A DNA stretch of 63,365 nt from Verrucomicrobia subdivision 6 bacterium. GTDB lineage: Bacteria; Verrucomicrobiota; Verrucomicrobiia; Methylacidiphilales; Verrucolacustridaceae. Shown piece after piece: positions 9,975-19,774 of this stretch. The notes under the pieces were generated by a model. The model was given only the letters and a program-made list of their open reading frames with translations. It did not search any database and was not told the origin of the DNA. Where the stretch lies: the NCBI GenBank assembly GCA_945874125.1, contig CAMCFB010000003.1, positions 1 through 63,365 on the forward strand. The letters are read 5' to 3'. Numbering within the stretch: position 1 is the first letter of the stretch; every line of letters starts with the position of its first letter. Both the position numbers and the translations under genes were made by a program.

Positions 9975-10452
9975 GAAAATTATTAAAGGAGAGGGAGACA
10001 GGGAAGTCGAGCGCGCGTAAGTGGGCGATGGCAGATTGCAGATCATCCCGATTCTTTCCCGAAACACGGACCTTGCCGCCCTCGATCGCGGCCTGAAGCT
10101 TCAATCCGGAGGAGCGAACCGATTGGCTGACCGACTTCGCATTTTCACCCGACAAGCCCTGTTTCAGGTGAATTTCCTGGCGGGCGCGACCGACCGAAGA
10201 GAGTTCCGCATCCTTGGTTTCCAAATTTTTCAAGGGAATCCCGCGCTTGGCCAATTTTCCAATGACGATTTCTCGGAGTGCATCCAGCTTAAATTGATCT
10301 TTGGCTGATAAGACGAGTTTCTCCTTCTCCTCCGCGATTTCCCACTCCACGCCTTTAAAATCGAACCGGCTGGCGAGTTCTTTGCGCGCCATCAGAAGAG
10401 CATTGGCCAGCTCCGCCATATCAATCTCGGAAACAACGTCAAAAGATGGCAT
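9967..10452 (-). CDS. yajQ: YajQ family nucleotide-binding protein
   Basis: MPSFDVVSEIDMAELANALLMARKELASRFDFKGVEWEI. Confidence 0.95.
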   Translation of the reverse strand: MPSFDVVSEIDMAELANALLMARKELASRFDFKGVEWEIAEEKEKLVLSAKDQFKLDALREIVIGKLAKRGIPLKNLETKDAELSSVGRARQEIHLKQGLSGENAKSVSQSVRSSGLKLQAAIEGGKVRVSGKNRDDLQSAIAHLRALDFPVSLSFNNFRD

Positions 10453-10458
10453 ACAGGT

Positions 10459-13089
10459 TTACTTTTTAGGGGAAGCGACCTGAATGTCCAACTGTCCATC
10501 CTTGTAGGCCAAGGTAAGTGCGGACCCATCGGGAATGTCGCCCGCAAGAAGCTTACGGGAGAGACGGGTTTCTACTTCACGCTGGAGGTACCGTTTCAGG
10601 GGGCGGGCTCCGTAAACGGGGTCGTACCCTTCCCGCGCGATGTGCTCCCGTGCGGAGTCGGATAGGTCGAGGGAGAGGCGCCTTTCCCCCAAGCGTTGGC
10701 GAAGCAGATTGAGGAGAAGATCCACGATTTTCTTAATTTCATTCAGGGTGAGCGGTTTAAAGAGAACGATTTCGTCCACCCGATTCAAAAACTCGGGGCG
10801 AAAATGTTTGCGAAGCTCTGCCATAACCGATTTCCGTGCTTTCTCGGTGATTTCACCTTTGGAATCGAGCCCCTCCATCAGGAGAGGAGAGCCAATATTG
10901 GACGTCATAATGATGAGCGTATTTTTAAAATCTACCGTGCGACCTTGGCTATCGGTTAGACGACCGTCATCGAGGATCTGCAGGAATGTATTAAAGACAT
11001 CGGCATGGGCCTTTTCGATCTCATCAAAAAGGATAACGCAGTAGGGGCGGCGACGAACGGCCTCGGTCAGTTGCCCACCCTCTTCGTACCCGACATAGCC
11101 GGGAGGCGCGCCGATGAGACGCGAGACCGCGTGCTTCTCCATATACTCGGACATATCGATGCGAATGACCGCGTCCTCACTGTCAAACAGGGTGGAGGCC
11201 AACGCCTTGGCCAACTCGGTTTTGCCGACGCCGGTGGGCCCAAGAAAAAGAAAGGAGCCGATCGGTCGTTTGGGATCCTTCAGTCCAGAGCGGGCCCGAA
11301 CGACGGCGTCGGCCACGGCTTGGACGGCCTCGTCTTGGCCAATGACCCGTTCGTGCAAAATTTTATCCAGTCGCAGTAGTTTATCCTTTTCTCCCTCGAG
11401 CAAACGGGTGACAGGGATTCCCGTCCAACGGGCCACCACCTGTCCGACCTCCTCGGCGGTAACCTCCTCGCGCACGAGACGAGGTTTGGCATCCTTTTCT
11501 TTGTCCTTCGTTTCAGCGGCGGCTTCCGCGTCCTTGAGCTTCTTCTCTAGCTCGGGAAGTTTCCCATACTGCAGCTCGGCGACTTGGTTCAGGTCGTAGG
11601 CCCGTTGTGCGGTTTCAATCTGCTGGCGGACTTTTTCGATTTCTTCCCGAACTTTTCGGGACGACTCCACCCCACCCCGTTCCGACTGCCAGCGGGCGTG
11701 CAGGGCATCCCGCTTGGCTTTGAGGTCGGCCAATTCTTTTTCCAAAGTCTTTAAGCGCTCTTTCGAAGCGGTATCTTTCTCCTTTTTGAGAGCCTCGCGT
11801 TCAATTTCCAGCTGGAGGATTCTGCGCTGAAGATTTTCCAGCTCTTCCGGCATCGATTCGATCTCGGTGCGTAGCTTGGCCGCGGCCTCATCGATCAGGT
11901 CGATCGCTTTGTCGGGCAGGAAACGGTCGGTGATATACCGGTTCGAAAGAGTGGCGGCGGCAACCAGAGCGGCGTCCTGGATCCGAACTCCGTGATGGAC
12001 CTCGTATCGCTCCCGAAGTCCGCGCAGAATGGAGACGGTGTCTTCGACGGAAGGTTCCTCCACCATGACCGGTTGGAAGCGGCGCTCCAGGGCGGCATCC
12101 TTTTCGATGTATTTGCGATACTCGTCCAAGGTAGTGGCCCCAATGCAGTGAAGTTCTCCACGGGCGAGCATGGGTTTAAGCATGTTGCCCGCATCCATCG
12201 CACCCTCGGCTTTGCCGGCGCCGACGATGGTGTGAATTTCATCAATGAAGAGAACAATGCCACCCTCGGCCTGAACGACTTCGTTTAGGACCGCTTTGAG
12301 CCGCTCCTCGAATTCGCCCCGAAACTTCGCCCCGGCCACCAAGGCGCCCAGGTCGAGGGCCACGATGCGTTTTTCCTTTAAGCTTTCCGGGACATCCCCG
12401 GCAACGATCCGGCGGGCGAGCCCTTCGACGATGGCGGTTTTGCCCACGCCCGGTTCACCAATCAGAACGGGATTATTTTTCGTTCGCCGAGAGAGAACTT
12501 GAACCGTGCGCCGGATCTCCTGATCCCGACCAATGACGGGATCCAGTTTGCCTTGGCGAGCGAGGCGGGTGAGGTCGCGGCCATATTTCTCGAGCGATTC
12601 GTAGGTGGCCTCCGGATTGGCGGAGGTAACGCGTTGGCCACCGCGAACGGTTTGCAGCGCGGCCAGAAGCTTGTCGCGGGTGATACCAAACTCCTTAAGG
12701 ACTTTGGCGGCGCCGGTATGGGATTCCTCCTTCAGGGCGGCCAGAAGAATATGCTCCACGCTGAGGTAATCGTCCTTCAGTTTGGAGGCCTCCTCGGCCG
12801 CCCGACCGAGGAGGGATTGGAGGCGAGGGGTAATCATGGTGCTGCCAGGCGAGGCGCCCGGACCGGAGACTTTGGGAAGTCGCGCGATTTCCGATTCAAG
12901 CCGCTCGGCAAATCGGGCGGGCTGGGCGCCAAGCTTTTCGATGAGCCGAGGAATGAGGCCGTCCGATTGGGCGGTGAGCGAGTGAAGGAGGTGTTCGACT
13001 TCGACCGCTTGGTGTCCTTGCTGGGCGGCGGTGGCTTGAGCCGAGGCGATTCCTTTTTGGGCGTTTTCGGTGAGCTTGTTTAGATCCAC
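10459..13089 (-). CDS. clpB: ATP-dependent chaperone ClpB
   Basis: Two AAA+ modules ([30 protein letters not shown]), middle coiled coil. Confidence 0.98.
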   Translation of the reverse strand: MDLNKLTENAQKGIASAQATAAQQGHQAVEVEHLLHSLTAQSDGLIPRLIEKLGAQPARFAERLESEIARLPKVSGPGASPGSTMITPRLQSLLGRAAEEASKLKDDYLSVEHILLAALKEESHTGAAKVLKEFGITRDKLLAALQTVRGGQRVTSANPEATYESLEKYGRDLTRLARQGKLDPVIGRDQEIRRTVQVLSRRTKNNPVLIGEPGVGKTAIVEGLARRIVAGDVPESLKEKRIVALDLGALVAGAKFRGEFEERLKAVLNEVVQAEGGIVLFIDEIHTIVGAGKAEGAMDAGNMLKPMLARGELHCIGATTLDEYRKYIEKDAALERRFQPVMVEEPSVEDTVSILRGLRERYEVHHGVRIQDAALVAAATLSNRYITDRFLPDKAIDLIDEAAAKLRTEIESMPEELENLQRRILQLEIEREALKKEKDTASKERLKTLEKELADLKAKRDALHARWQSERGGVESSRKVREEIEKVRQQIETAQRAYDLNQVAELQYGKLPELEKKLKDAEAAAETKDKEKDAKPRLVREEVTAEEVGQVVARWTGIPVTRLLEGEKDKLLRLDKILHERVIGQDEAVQAVADAVVRARSGLKDPKRPIGSFLFLGPTGVGKTELAKALASTLFDSEDAVIRIDMSEYMEKHAVSRLIGAPPGYVGYEEGGQLTEAVRRRPYCVILFDEIEKAHADVFNTFLQILDDGRLTDSQGRTVDFKNTLIIMTSNIGSPLLMEGLDSKGEITEKARKSVMAELRKHFRPEFLNRVDEIVLFKPLTLNEIKKIVDLLLNLLRQRLGERRLSLDLSDSAREHIAREGYDPVYGARPLKRYLQREVETRLSRKLLAGDIPDGSALTLAYKDGQLDIQVASPKK

Positions 13090-13132
13090 GGAGAAATTAT
13101 TGGTCAGAGATGGATTGAAGGCGAAGAGAAAA

Positions 13133-14164
13133 TTATCGGGTCAAGCGAAAGAGGAGTGAAGGAATCGCTGGAAAAATGCGGGCCAGATTCCAGAGGATGG
13201 AGCGGGGGATGGGATGGAAGAGTGCTTGCTGGAGCGGTCGGGCATGTCGCAGTCGGGGAGCGAAGGCGGAGTCGAGCCGTTGGGAGACTTCTTGGGTGGC
13301 GGCTGGCCAATTGATTTTGTCGGCCGCCCAATCGACGAGCGAGGGAGCGGCGAGGTGGGCCCCTTCCATTGCCATCGACATACCGTTTCCAGTGACGGGG
13401 GGAATCATAGTCAGGGAATCGCCGATGCGAATGCCGGAGCGGCCGGCGGCCTTTTGGGGAGAGAGAGAGAGGGCGGCGATGGAGCTAAAGGAAGACTCGT
13501 TCCATTCCGCCTGACGGAGCCGCTGGTGGAGGAGGGAAGTGGGATCAGGACAAAGCCAGCTTTTCCAAGAGGTGGCTAAATGGGGAATGGAGGTGCGAGA
13601 GCGAAAGAGGCCGCACACATTGACTTGCTGGTTCTCGATCTGGCAGAGCCCAATGTATCCGTGGGGAGAGAGATGCATTTCGAGGCCGGCTTGCAGGGTG
13701 ACATTGCGGGCATGGGCTTTGAGTCCAAACCAGCGCCAGCCGTTTTCGGTGGTGGAAGGTTGGCGGCCGGTGGCCAGAACAGTCCCCTCTTTGGTTTCTG
13801 GGGTCACGCGTTGGCCAAGGTGGATGACGCCACCCAGCTGGGTGAATTCCTGAACTAAAAACTGGTCGAACTCATAGCGGGAGAGGCAGAGGGCGGGCTG
13901 GGGAAGTGTGCGGCGGTGGAGGACGGAGGAGCCGAGCGCGAGGAGGATATCGCTGGCCTCGACGGCGCCCAATCGATGCAGGGCGGGACGAAGCCCGAGG
14001 GATTCGATGACGGAGAGGGCACGACCGCTGAGGTATTCCCCGCAGACCCGATGGCGAGGGTAGGTCCCCGCCTCATGGAGGGTGACCGGAACATTTTTTT
14101 GGCGGAGATGGATTCCGAGGGTAAGTCCGGCGAGGCCCCCTCCCAGGATGGTGATCGGCTTCAT
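13133..14164 (-). CDS. FAD-dependent oxidoreductase (geranylgeranyl-reductase/monooxygenase-like)
   Basis: [50 protein letters not shown] track extends further upstream but the natural ATG at 14164 overlaps the methyltransferase stop. Confidence 0.85.
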   Translation of the reverse strand: MKPITILGGGLAGLTLGIHLRQKNVPVTLHEAGTYPRHRVCGEYLSGRALSVIESLGLRPALHRLGAVEASDILLALGSSVLHRRTLPQPALCLSRYEFDQFLVQEFTQLGGVIHLGQRVTPETKEGTVLATGRQPSTTENGWRWFGLKAHARNVTLQAGLEMHLSPHGYIGLCQIENQQVNVCGLFRSRTSIPHLATSWKSWLCPDPTSLLHQRLRQAEWNESSFSSIAALSLSPQKAAGRSGIRIGDSLTMIPPVTGNGMSMAMEGAHLAAPSLVDWAADKINWPAATQEVSQRLDSAFAPRLRHARPLQQALFHPIPRSILWNLARIFPAIPSLLFRLTR

Positions 14165-14856
14165 ACTTTTTTTGTGGCGGAAAAAAAGTGGGTGAAGAGA
14201 CCTGCCGGATGTTCCGTTAGATTCCAGTCGTTGGAGTGGGGCCAGAGGGCGGAGAGTTCCGGCGGGCGAAAGCCGGCTTGGACGCTGACGCGAGCATCGT
14301 GCTGGGTAACCAAGTTGCAAGCGAGGAGGGGGAGAAGACGGGATCCGAGGGCACCCGCCCAAGAGCGGCGGGGTTCGGCCGCGACGAAAACGGGGGAAAG
14401 GCGGGAGATTTTCATGAAAAGAGAGTGGAGAGAAGCATCGGAAAAGTGATGAAGAAAAAGATTGGTGAGGATGAGTTCGGTGGTTGGGGCGGAGTTGGCC
14501 CAATCGGCCGCGTCGGCGGAAATGATCGAGGGAAGCCAGTTTTGTCGGCGGAGATGCTCGAGCGTGGAGTCGGGAACGCAGGGTTGGCGATCGACAAAAA
14601 AAAGGCGGGCGCCGTGTCCGCCCTGGGGGAAGGCAGTTGGCAGGATCTGGCGGAGAAGATGACCATCCCCTGAACCGAGATCGACCAGGCTGGCGGGGGG
14701 TCGATCGGGATAGTGGGTCTGCCACCAGCGAAGCCAGAGGCGTGTTTGCCCAAGGATCGGGTGGAGACGGCGAAGATCGGCGCGACTGGCGATGGCGGTG
14801 GGATCGGAGGGAGGGAGGGAGTCGAGAAGTTCGGGGGTTAGTCTGCGCGGGCTCAT
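14161..14856 (-). CDS. SAM-dependent methyltransferase of type III PKS operon
   Basis: MSPRRLTPELLDSLPP...SLVDLGSGDGHLLRQILP; ATGA overlap with PKS stop. Confidence 0.82.
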   Translation of the reverse strand: MSPRRLTPELLDSLPPSDPTAIASRADLRRLHPILGQTRLWLRWWQTHYPDRPPASLVDLGSGDGHLLRQILPTAFPQGGHGARLFFVDRQPCVPDSTLEHLRRQNWLPSIISADAADWANSAPTTELILTNLFLHHFSDASLHSLFMKISRLSPVFVAAEPRRSWAGALGSRLLPLLACNLVTQHDARVSVQAGFRPPELSALWPHSNDWNLTEHPAGLFTHFFSATKKV

Positions 14857-15902
14857 GAGGTGACTTCGAGAAGGGCTCCGTAGCTGGAGAATCCTGCTCC
14901 GAAGGAGGCGAGCCACCACTTTCCGTCGGGCACTCCATTTTCGAGGGCGGATTGAAGGGCGAACAGGCAGGAGGGGCTGCTCATGTTTCCGTGTCGGCGC
15001 AGGACTTCGGAGCTGTGTTGCGTATCTTTTTCTTGAAGGGAAAACTCCTGACGAAGTGCGGCCAAGACATCGCGACCGCCGCCGTGCCAGATCCAACCGG
15101 AGATATTCTGGGGTTGCATGCCGGCCTGCTGGAAGACCGTGCGGGCGTGGCGGGCGGCGAGTTCGGGGACTTCGGGGGCGAGGAGGTTGCGGAGGAGACC
15201 TTGGCGATGGTCGAAGCGGAGAGAGTCGCGGTCCTTTGGTTCGAGATGGGAGACGGTTTTGAGTAGGCGAACGGTGCGTTTGGCGGGGGGAGGTTGGGCG
15301 GAAAGGATGGTGGCGGCGGCTCCGTCTCCAAAAAGGCAGGCACTGATGAGAACGCCGGGGTCGTCATCAAGGTAGGAGGCGGCGGAGCAGATTTCCACAC
15401 AGACGATGAGGGCGTGTTTGGCCAACCCGGAGGAGATGAGGGAGGAGGCTTGTTGAATGGCGGGCAGGGCAGCCCCGCAACCCAGGCCGACGAGGTCGAG
15501 AAAGGTGAGAGAGGGTTTCAGGCCGAGACTTTGGGAGAGGTAACTGGTCAGACCGGGGCAAAGGTATCCGGTGCAGGTGGCCACGAGGAGGGCATCGATT
15601 TGGGAAATGGGGAGGCCAGATTTTTCGATGGCTTGGCGGGCGGCGGTTTCGGCGAGGGTGGGGGCGTGCTTTTGGAAGCGGGCCATCATTTGGTCGGGCT
15701 CGAAAACGAAAGCGTCCCGCATTTTTTCTAAGGCGAAGTGTCGGGTTTCGATGCCGTTGCGGTTGCCGAGCACTTTGCGAAGGAGGGCACGGGAGCGAGG
15801 GGTGAGCTGGTGGTATTTGGGGGCTTGTTCGAGCGCGGTGAGGACTTCGGCTTGCGAGAAGGCGCGTGGGGGAACGGCGGTGCCAATGGAGTGGAGGTAC
15901 AC
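14853..15902 (-). CDS. Type III polyketide synthase (chalcone/stilbene synthase-like)
   Basis: Cys in DLVGLGCGAALPA, His in WIWHGGGRDVL, Asn in RRHGNMSSPS: complete Cys-His-Asn triad. Confidence 0.92.
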   Translation of the reverse strand: MYLHSIGTAVPPRAFSQAEVLTALEQAPKYHQLTPRSRALLRKVLGNRNGIETRHFALEKMRDAFVFEPDQMMARFQKHAPTLAETAARQAIEKSGLPISQIDALLVATCTGYLCPGLTSYLSQSLGLKPSLTFLDLVGLGCGAALPAIQQASSLISSGLAKHALIVCVEICSAASYLDDDPGVLISACLFGDGAAATILSAQPPPAKRTVRLLKTVSHLEPKDRDSLRFDHRQGLLRNLLAPEVPELAARHARTVFQQAGMQPQNISGWIWHGGGRDVLAALRQEFSLQEKDTQHSSEVLRRHGNMSSPSCLFALQSALENGVPDGKWWLASFGAGFSSYGALLEVTS

Positions 15903-15995
15903 GGTTTATTTTTTCTTGGAGAAGATATGGGTGAAAAGGGTGATGAAGGATGAAGCAAAGGAAGAGTAATGCAAAAGAAGTTCAATCCAAGAGAC

Positions 15996-16131
15996 GACCT
16001 ACGACCCCAAAATCAGAAAATGGCCTTATAACCCGTTGTCGGGCAATGACTTATTCGACCTACGACCCCCAATAAGTCGTTGTGGGACAAGGGGTTATGG
16101 GGCGGTTTTTTGGAAGTGACCTACGACCCCA
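15996..16131 (+). repeat. Locus B: R-Y-R-Y'-R element (GACCTACGACCCC x3, exact 61-nt period)
   Basis: R copies at 15996-16009, 16057-16069/70, 16118-16131; arms 16013-16055 and 16071-16113 pair at 39 of 43 positions. Confidence 0.93.
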
Positions 16132-16136
16132 AAGGT

Positions 16137-16931
16137 TTAGTCGAGGGAGGGGATGGAGGCGAGGAGGCGTTGGGTGTAGGGGTGCGCGGGGTGAGTGGTG
16201 ATCTGCTCGGAAGATCCCTCCTCGACAAGTTGGCCGTGTTCGAGGACGGCGATCTGATCGCTGACGTGTTCGACGACGGCCAGATCGTGCGCAATAAAAA
16301 GGTAGGTGAGATTTAGCTTTTCTTGGAGATCCATCAGGAGGTTGACGATTTGGGCTTGGACGGAGACATCGAGGGCGCTGACCGGTTCGTCGCAGATGAT
16401 GAATTCGGGTTCGACCGCCAGAGCCCGAGCAATTCCGATGCGTTGACGCTGACCCCCGCTGAACTCATGGGGGAATCGGCGGGCAAAGGTGGGATCAAGT
16501 CCCACCAGTTGGAGAAGCTCGGCCACGCGCTCAGCGCGATCCGTGCCACTCATCTGTGGAAAGTGAATTTCAAGCGGCTCCGCTAAGATCGTCCCGATGC
16601 GAAGGCGTGGGTTGAGAGAGTTGTACGGATCTTGGAAAACCATCTGAATTTTTTTGCGGAAGGGGCGAAGTTCGGAGCCGTGCAACGAGGTCAGCTCCTG
16701 CCCAGCGTAGTGAACCGATCCGGAGGTGGGATTGACTAGTCGGACAATGACGCGGCCCAGGGTGGTTTTGCCCGAACCACTTTCGCCCACGAGACCCAGA
16801 GTGGAGCCTTTGTCCACCGAGAGGGAAACGTTATCTAAGGCTTTGACCACTCCGGTTTGTCTTTGCAGGAGACCCGAGCGGAGGGGGAAGTGAACCGAAA
16901 GATGGCGGACTTCGAGAAGAGGGGAGCTCAT
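16137..16931 (-). CDS. Oligopeptide/dipeptide ABC transporter ATP-binding protein (OppF/DppF type)
   Basis: [38 protein letters not shown]-terminal HPAHPYTQRLLASIP. Confidence 0.93.
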   Translation of the reverse strand: MSSPLLEVRHLSVHFPLRSGLLQRQTGVVKALDNVSLSVDKGSTLGLVGESGSGKTTLGRVIVRLVNPTSGSVHYAGQELTSLHGSELRPFRKKIQMVFQDPYNSLNPRLRIGTILAEPLEIHFPQMSGTDRAERVAELLQLVGLDPTFARRFPHEFSGGQRQRIGIARALAVEPEFIICDEPVSALDVSVQAQIVNLLMDLQEKLNLTYLFIAHDLAVVEHVSDQIAVLEHGQLVEEGSSEQITTHPAHPYTQRLLASIPSLD

Positions 16932-17767
16932 TTGGTGGTAAGGGCGGCGCGATCGATCGAGGCGAGGCGTTTGGTTTTCTGGCCCAGTCGGGGGATGCAG
17001 TCGAGCAGTGCCTTGGTGTAGGGGTGCTGGGGGGATTTTAGAATCTGTTTCACGGGGCCCTGTTCGACCAACTGACCATCCAGCATGACGAGAACGCGGT
17101 CGGCAAAGTTGGCTACGATGCCGAAGTTGTGGGTGATGAGCAGAACCGACATGCCGAGTTTTTGGCGCAGGTCGCGGAGGAGATCGAGAATCTGAGCTTG
17201 AATGGTGACATCCAAAGCGGTGGTCGGTTCATCGGCCACGAGAAGTTTGGGTTGGCAAGCCAGTGCCATGGCGATCATGGCGCGTTGTTGCATGCCTCCC
17301 GAAAGTTGATGAGGGTAGTCGCGAGCCCGAAGTTCGGGGTCACGAATTCCCACCAGCCCAAGCAGGCGGGCCACTTCGTCTTTTGTGTGAGCGAGTTTGG
17401 GTTGGTGCAGTTGCAGTGCTTCGGAAATTTGGAACCCGATGGAGAAGACGGGATTTAAGGAGGTGGAGGGTTCTTGAAAAATGTAGGCCAGCTTGCCCCC
17501 GCGTGCTTTTTGGAGGTCTGATTCCGAGCAGGTGAGGAGGTCGGTCCCATCTTGCCAGAGAACTTTTCCCTGAAGCCTGCAGGTCGGGCTCGGCGGGGTG
17601 AGGCGGGTTAGGGCAAGGGCAGCGGTGGTTTTGCCGGAGCCGCTCTCTCCCACGACGGCGACGGTTTCTCCGGGTTGAATGGAGAAGGAGAGGTTATCGA
17701 CGGCGACGACAGGTTTTGACCCTGAATCGAACGAGACGGTTAAATTTTTAACTTCGAGAAGGTTCAT
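16928..17767 (-). CDS. Oligopeptide/dipeptide ABC transporter ATP-binding protein (OppD/DppD type)
   Basis: [59 protein letters not shown]. Confidence 0.93.
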   Translation of the reverse strand: MNLLEVKNLTVSFDSGSKPVVAVDNLSFSIQPGETVAVVGESGSGKTTAALALTRLTPPSPTCRLQGKVLWQDGTDLLTCSESDLQKARGGKLAYIFQEPSTSLNPVFSIGFQISEALQLHQPKLAHTKDEVARLLGLVGIRDPELRARDYPHQLSGGMQQRAMIAMALACQPKLLVADEPTTALDVTIQAQILDLLRDLRQKLGMSVLLITHNFGIVANFADRVLVMLDGQLVEQGPVKQILKSPQHPYTKALLDCIPRLGQKTKRLASIDRAALTTK

Positions 17768-18816
17768 TTGCCGGGGAGCCTGAATCTGGGGTCGACGGCG
17801 TCTCGCAAAGCATCCCCCAGAAGGTTAAAGGCGATCACGGTCAGAATAATGGCGGCTCCGGGGGTGAGTAGCCACCAGAAGTTCAACATAAAGATTTTGA
17901 TATCTTGGGCTTGGCCAAGCATGAGTCCCCAGGAGGAGGCGGGCTCTTGAATGCCGAGGCCGAGGAAGCTCAAGGCGGCTTCCCCCAAGATATATCCCGG
18001 AACGCTGAGAGTGGCGGCGACAATGAGGTAGCTGAAGGTGTTGGGGAGGAGATGGCGAAAGAGAATCGTCCAAGGGCGCTGGCCGATGATGCTGGCTGCC
18101 AGGATGAAGGGACGTTCGCGCAGGGAGAGGACGAGGCCACGAACGACTCGGGCCGTGCCGGCCCAGCCGAGAGCGGAAAGAATGACCACAATGAGGAGAA
18201 AGGTGGCATCGGAGGGAAAGCGGGAGGAGAGGGCGGCCCGAAGAGCAAGGAGGAGATAAAGGCCGGGCACAGCCATGAGAAATTCGGTCAGTCGCATGGC
18301 GAGAGAGTCGGGCCAACCCCCGAGATAGCCGGCGAGGCCGCCGATGGTGAGACCGAGAAGACTGGTGAGAAAAACACCGATCAGGCCGATGCTGAGGGAG
18401 ATTCCTGCACCATAAAGAAGACGGGTGTAAACATCCCGTCCGGTGGCATCGCTCCCCAAGAGGTAGATCGGGTGAGAGTCGGGCACGGTAAATAGATGTC
18501 GATTGGCCGGAATCAGGCCGAAAAGTTTGTAGGACGGGCCCTCGGAAAACCAGCGGAGGGGAACGGAGCGGTCGGGGAGAGGTTGGTAGGCAGCGGTGGA
18601 TGGATCGACCAGTTGGTAAAGTTGGACGCAGAGGTGGCCATCCTGCCAGACGAGGGCAGTGGGAGGGTGATAGGTGCGGTCGAGATTTTGCGCGGAGGGA
18701 GTGGTGGGAGAGAGAAAAGGGGCGAAGAGGGCCATGGCATAAAGTAGACCGAGGAGAGCGGCCGAGATCAGGCCAGCGGGGCGACGAAGAAGGGAGCGGA
18801 AAATATCAGCGACCAT
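17764..18816 (-). CDS. Oligopeptide/dipeptide ABC transporter permease (OppC/DppC type)
   Basis: Membrane protein; LLGSDATGRDVYTRLLYGAGISLSIGL; GEAALSFLGLGIQEPASSWGLML. Confidence 0.9.
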   Translation of the reverse strand: MVADIFRSLLRRPAGLISAALLGLLYAMALFAPFLSPTTPSAQNLDRTYHPPTALVWQDGHLCVQLYQLVDPSTAAYQPLPDRSVPLRWFSEGPSYKLFGLIPANRHLFTVPDSHPIYLLGSDATGRDVYTRLLYGAGISLSIGLIGVFLTSLLGLTIGGLAGYLGGWPDSLAMRLTEFLMAVPGLYLLLALRAALSSRFPSDATFLLIVVILSALGWAGTARVVRGLVLSLRERPFILAASIIGQRPWTILFRHLLPNTFSYLIVAATLSVPGYILGEAALSFLGLGIQEPASSWGLMLGQAQDIKIFMLNFWWLLTPGAAIILTVIAFNLLGDALRDAVDPRFRLPGK

Positions 18817-19774
18817 ATCTTACCCTTGGATCGGACCAGGCGAGGGCGAGGTCGGAGATAAGATTGCCCACGATCAGGAGAGAGCAACCCACGACGACGG
18901 AGCCGAGCACGACAAATTGATCTTCCCGAATGAAGGCCTCATAGACGAGGCGGCCGAGCCCCGGGTAGTTCATCACATTTTCCACGAGGAGGGATCCGCT
19001 GAGCAGGCCGGCGAACGCGTAGCCAATCGTGCTGAGAAGGGGATTGAGGGCGTTGCGGAGGACGTGGCGAAAGAGAACGACTTTTTCGGAAAGCCCTTTG
19101 GCGCGGGCGGCGGTGACATATTCCGACTGGAGGACATCGAGGACATTGGCGCGAAGTACACGGAGAGTGCCGGCGACACCGCCCAAGCCGAGGACGAGGG
19201 TGGGCAGGATGAGGTGATAGGCGATGTCGAAAAATTTGGAGGAGGGAGAGAGAAAGTCGTGATCAAGGGAGGTGAGTCCGCCGATGGGGAACCAACCGGT
19301 GCGGGCGGCCATCCAAACGGCGAGGAGGGCCAGAAAAAATTCGGGGATAGCCAAAGCAAAGTAGGCGGCGGCGGAGGTGAGGCGATCGATCCAACCGCCT
19401 GGTCGGGCGGCGGCCAGCACGGCGAGGGGAATGGCCAAGGTCCAAGCGAGGAGGAGGGAGGTGAGGGAGAGAAGAATGGTGGCGGGAGCTCGTTGCGCGA
19501 TAAGTTGGGCAACGGGAACTTTATAGGTCCACGAATAGCCAAAATCGAGGTGGAGGACGTTGCCGAGCCAGAGGGCGTACTGTTCATACCAAGGACGATC
19601 GAGACCGAATGATTTCTGCAGTTCGGCGATCAGGGCAGGATTGATGTCACGCTGGGCTTTGACTGGGGTGAGGAAGTCGCCCGGGGCGAGGCTCATCAAA
19701 GCGAAGACGAGAAGGGTGACGGCAAGAAGCATGGGAAGCAGGGCGGCGAGCCGACGGAGAATGAATGCGGTCAT
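18806..19774 (-). CDS. Oligopeptide/dipeptide ABC transporter permease (OppB/DppB type)
   Basis: MTAFILRRLAALLPMLLAVTLLVFALMSLAPGD; EYVTAARAKGLSEKVVLFRHVLRNAL. Confidence 0.92.
   Translation of the reverse strand: MTAFILRRLAALLPMLLAVTLLVFALMSLAPGDFLTPVKAQRDINPALIAELQKSFGLDRPWYEQYALWLGNVLHLDFGYSWTYKVPVAQLIAQRAPATILLSLTSLLLAWTLAIPLAVLAAARPGGWIDRLTSAAAYFALAIPEFFLALLAVWMAARTGWFPIGGLTSLDHDFLSPSSKFFDIAYHLILPTLVLGLGGVAGTLRVLRANVLDVLQSEYVTAARAKGLSEKVVLFRHVLRNALNPLLSTIGYAFAGLLSGSLLVENVMNYPGLGRLVYEAFIREDQFVVLGSVVVGCSLLIVGNLISDLALAWSDPRVRYGR

Noticed and set aside
16057-16076. Minus-strand GGTCGTAGGTCGAAT resembling a tRNA T-arm (GGTCGTAGGTTCGAATCC)
   Set aside because: Similarity is confined to about a dozen bases in one copy; other copies diverge right after GTAGGTC and there is no cloverleaf.
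15996-16131. R copies as long target-site duplications of a MITE
   Set aside because: The same motif is also in the hairpin loop and recurs at an unrelated locus, so it is part of the element, not host target sequence.
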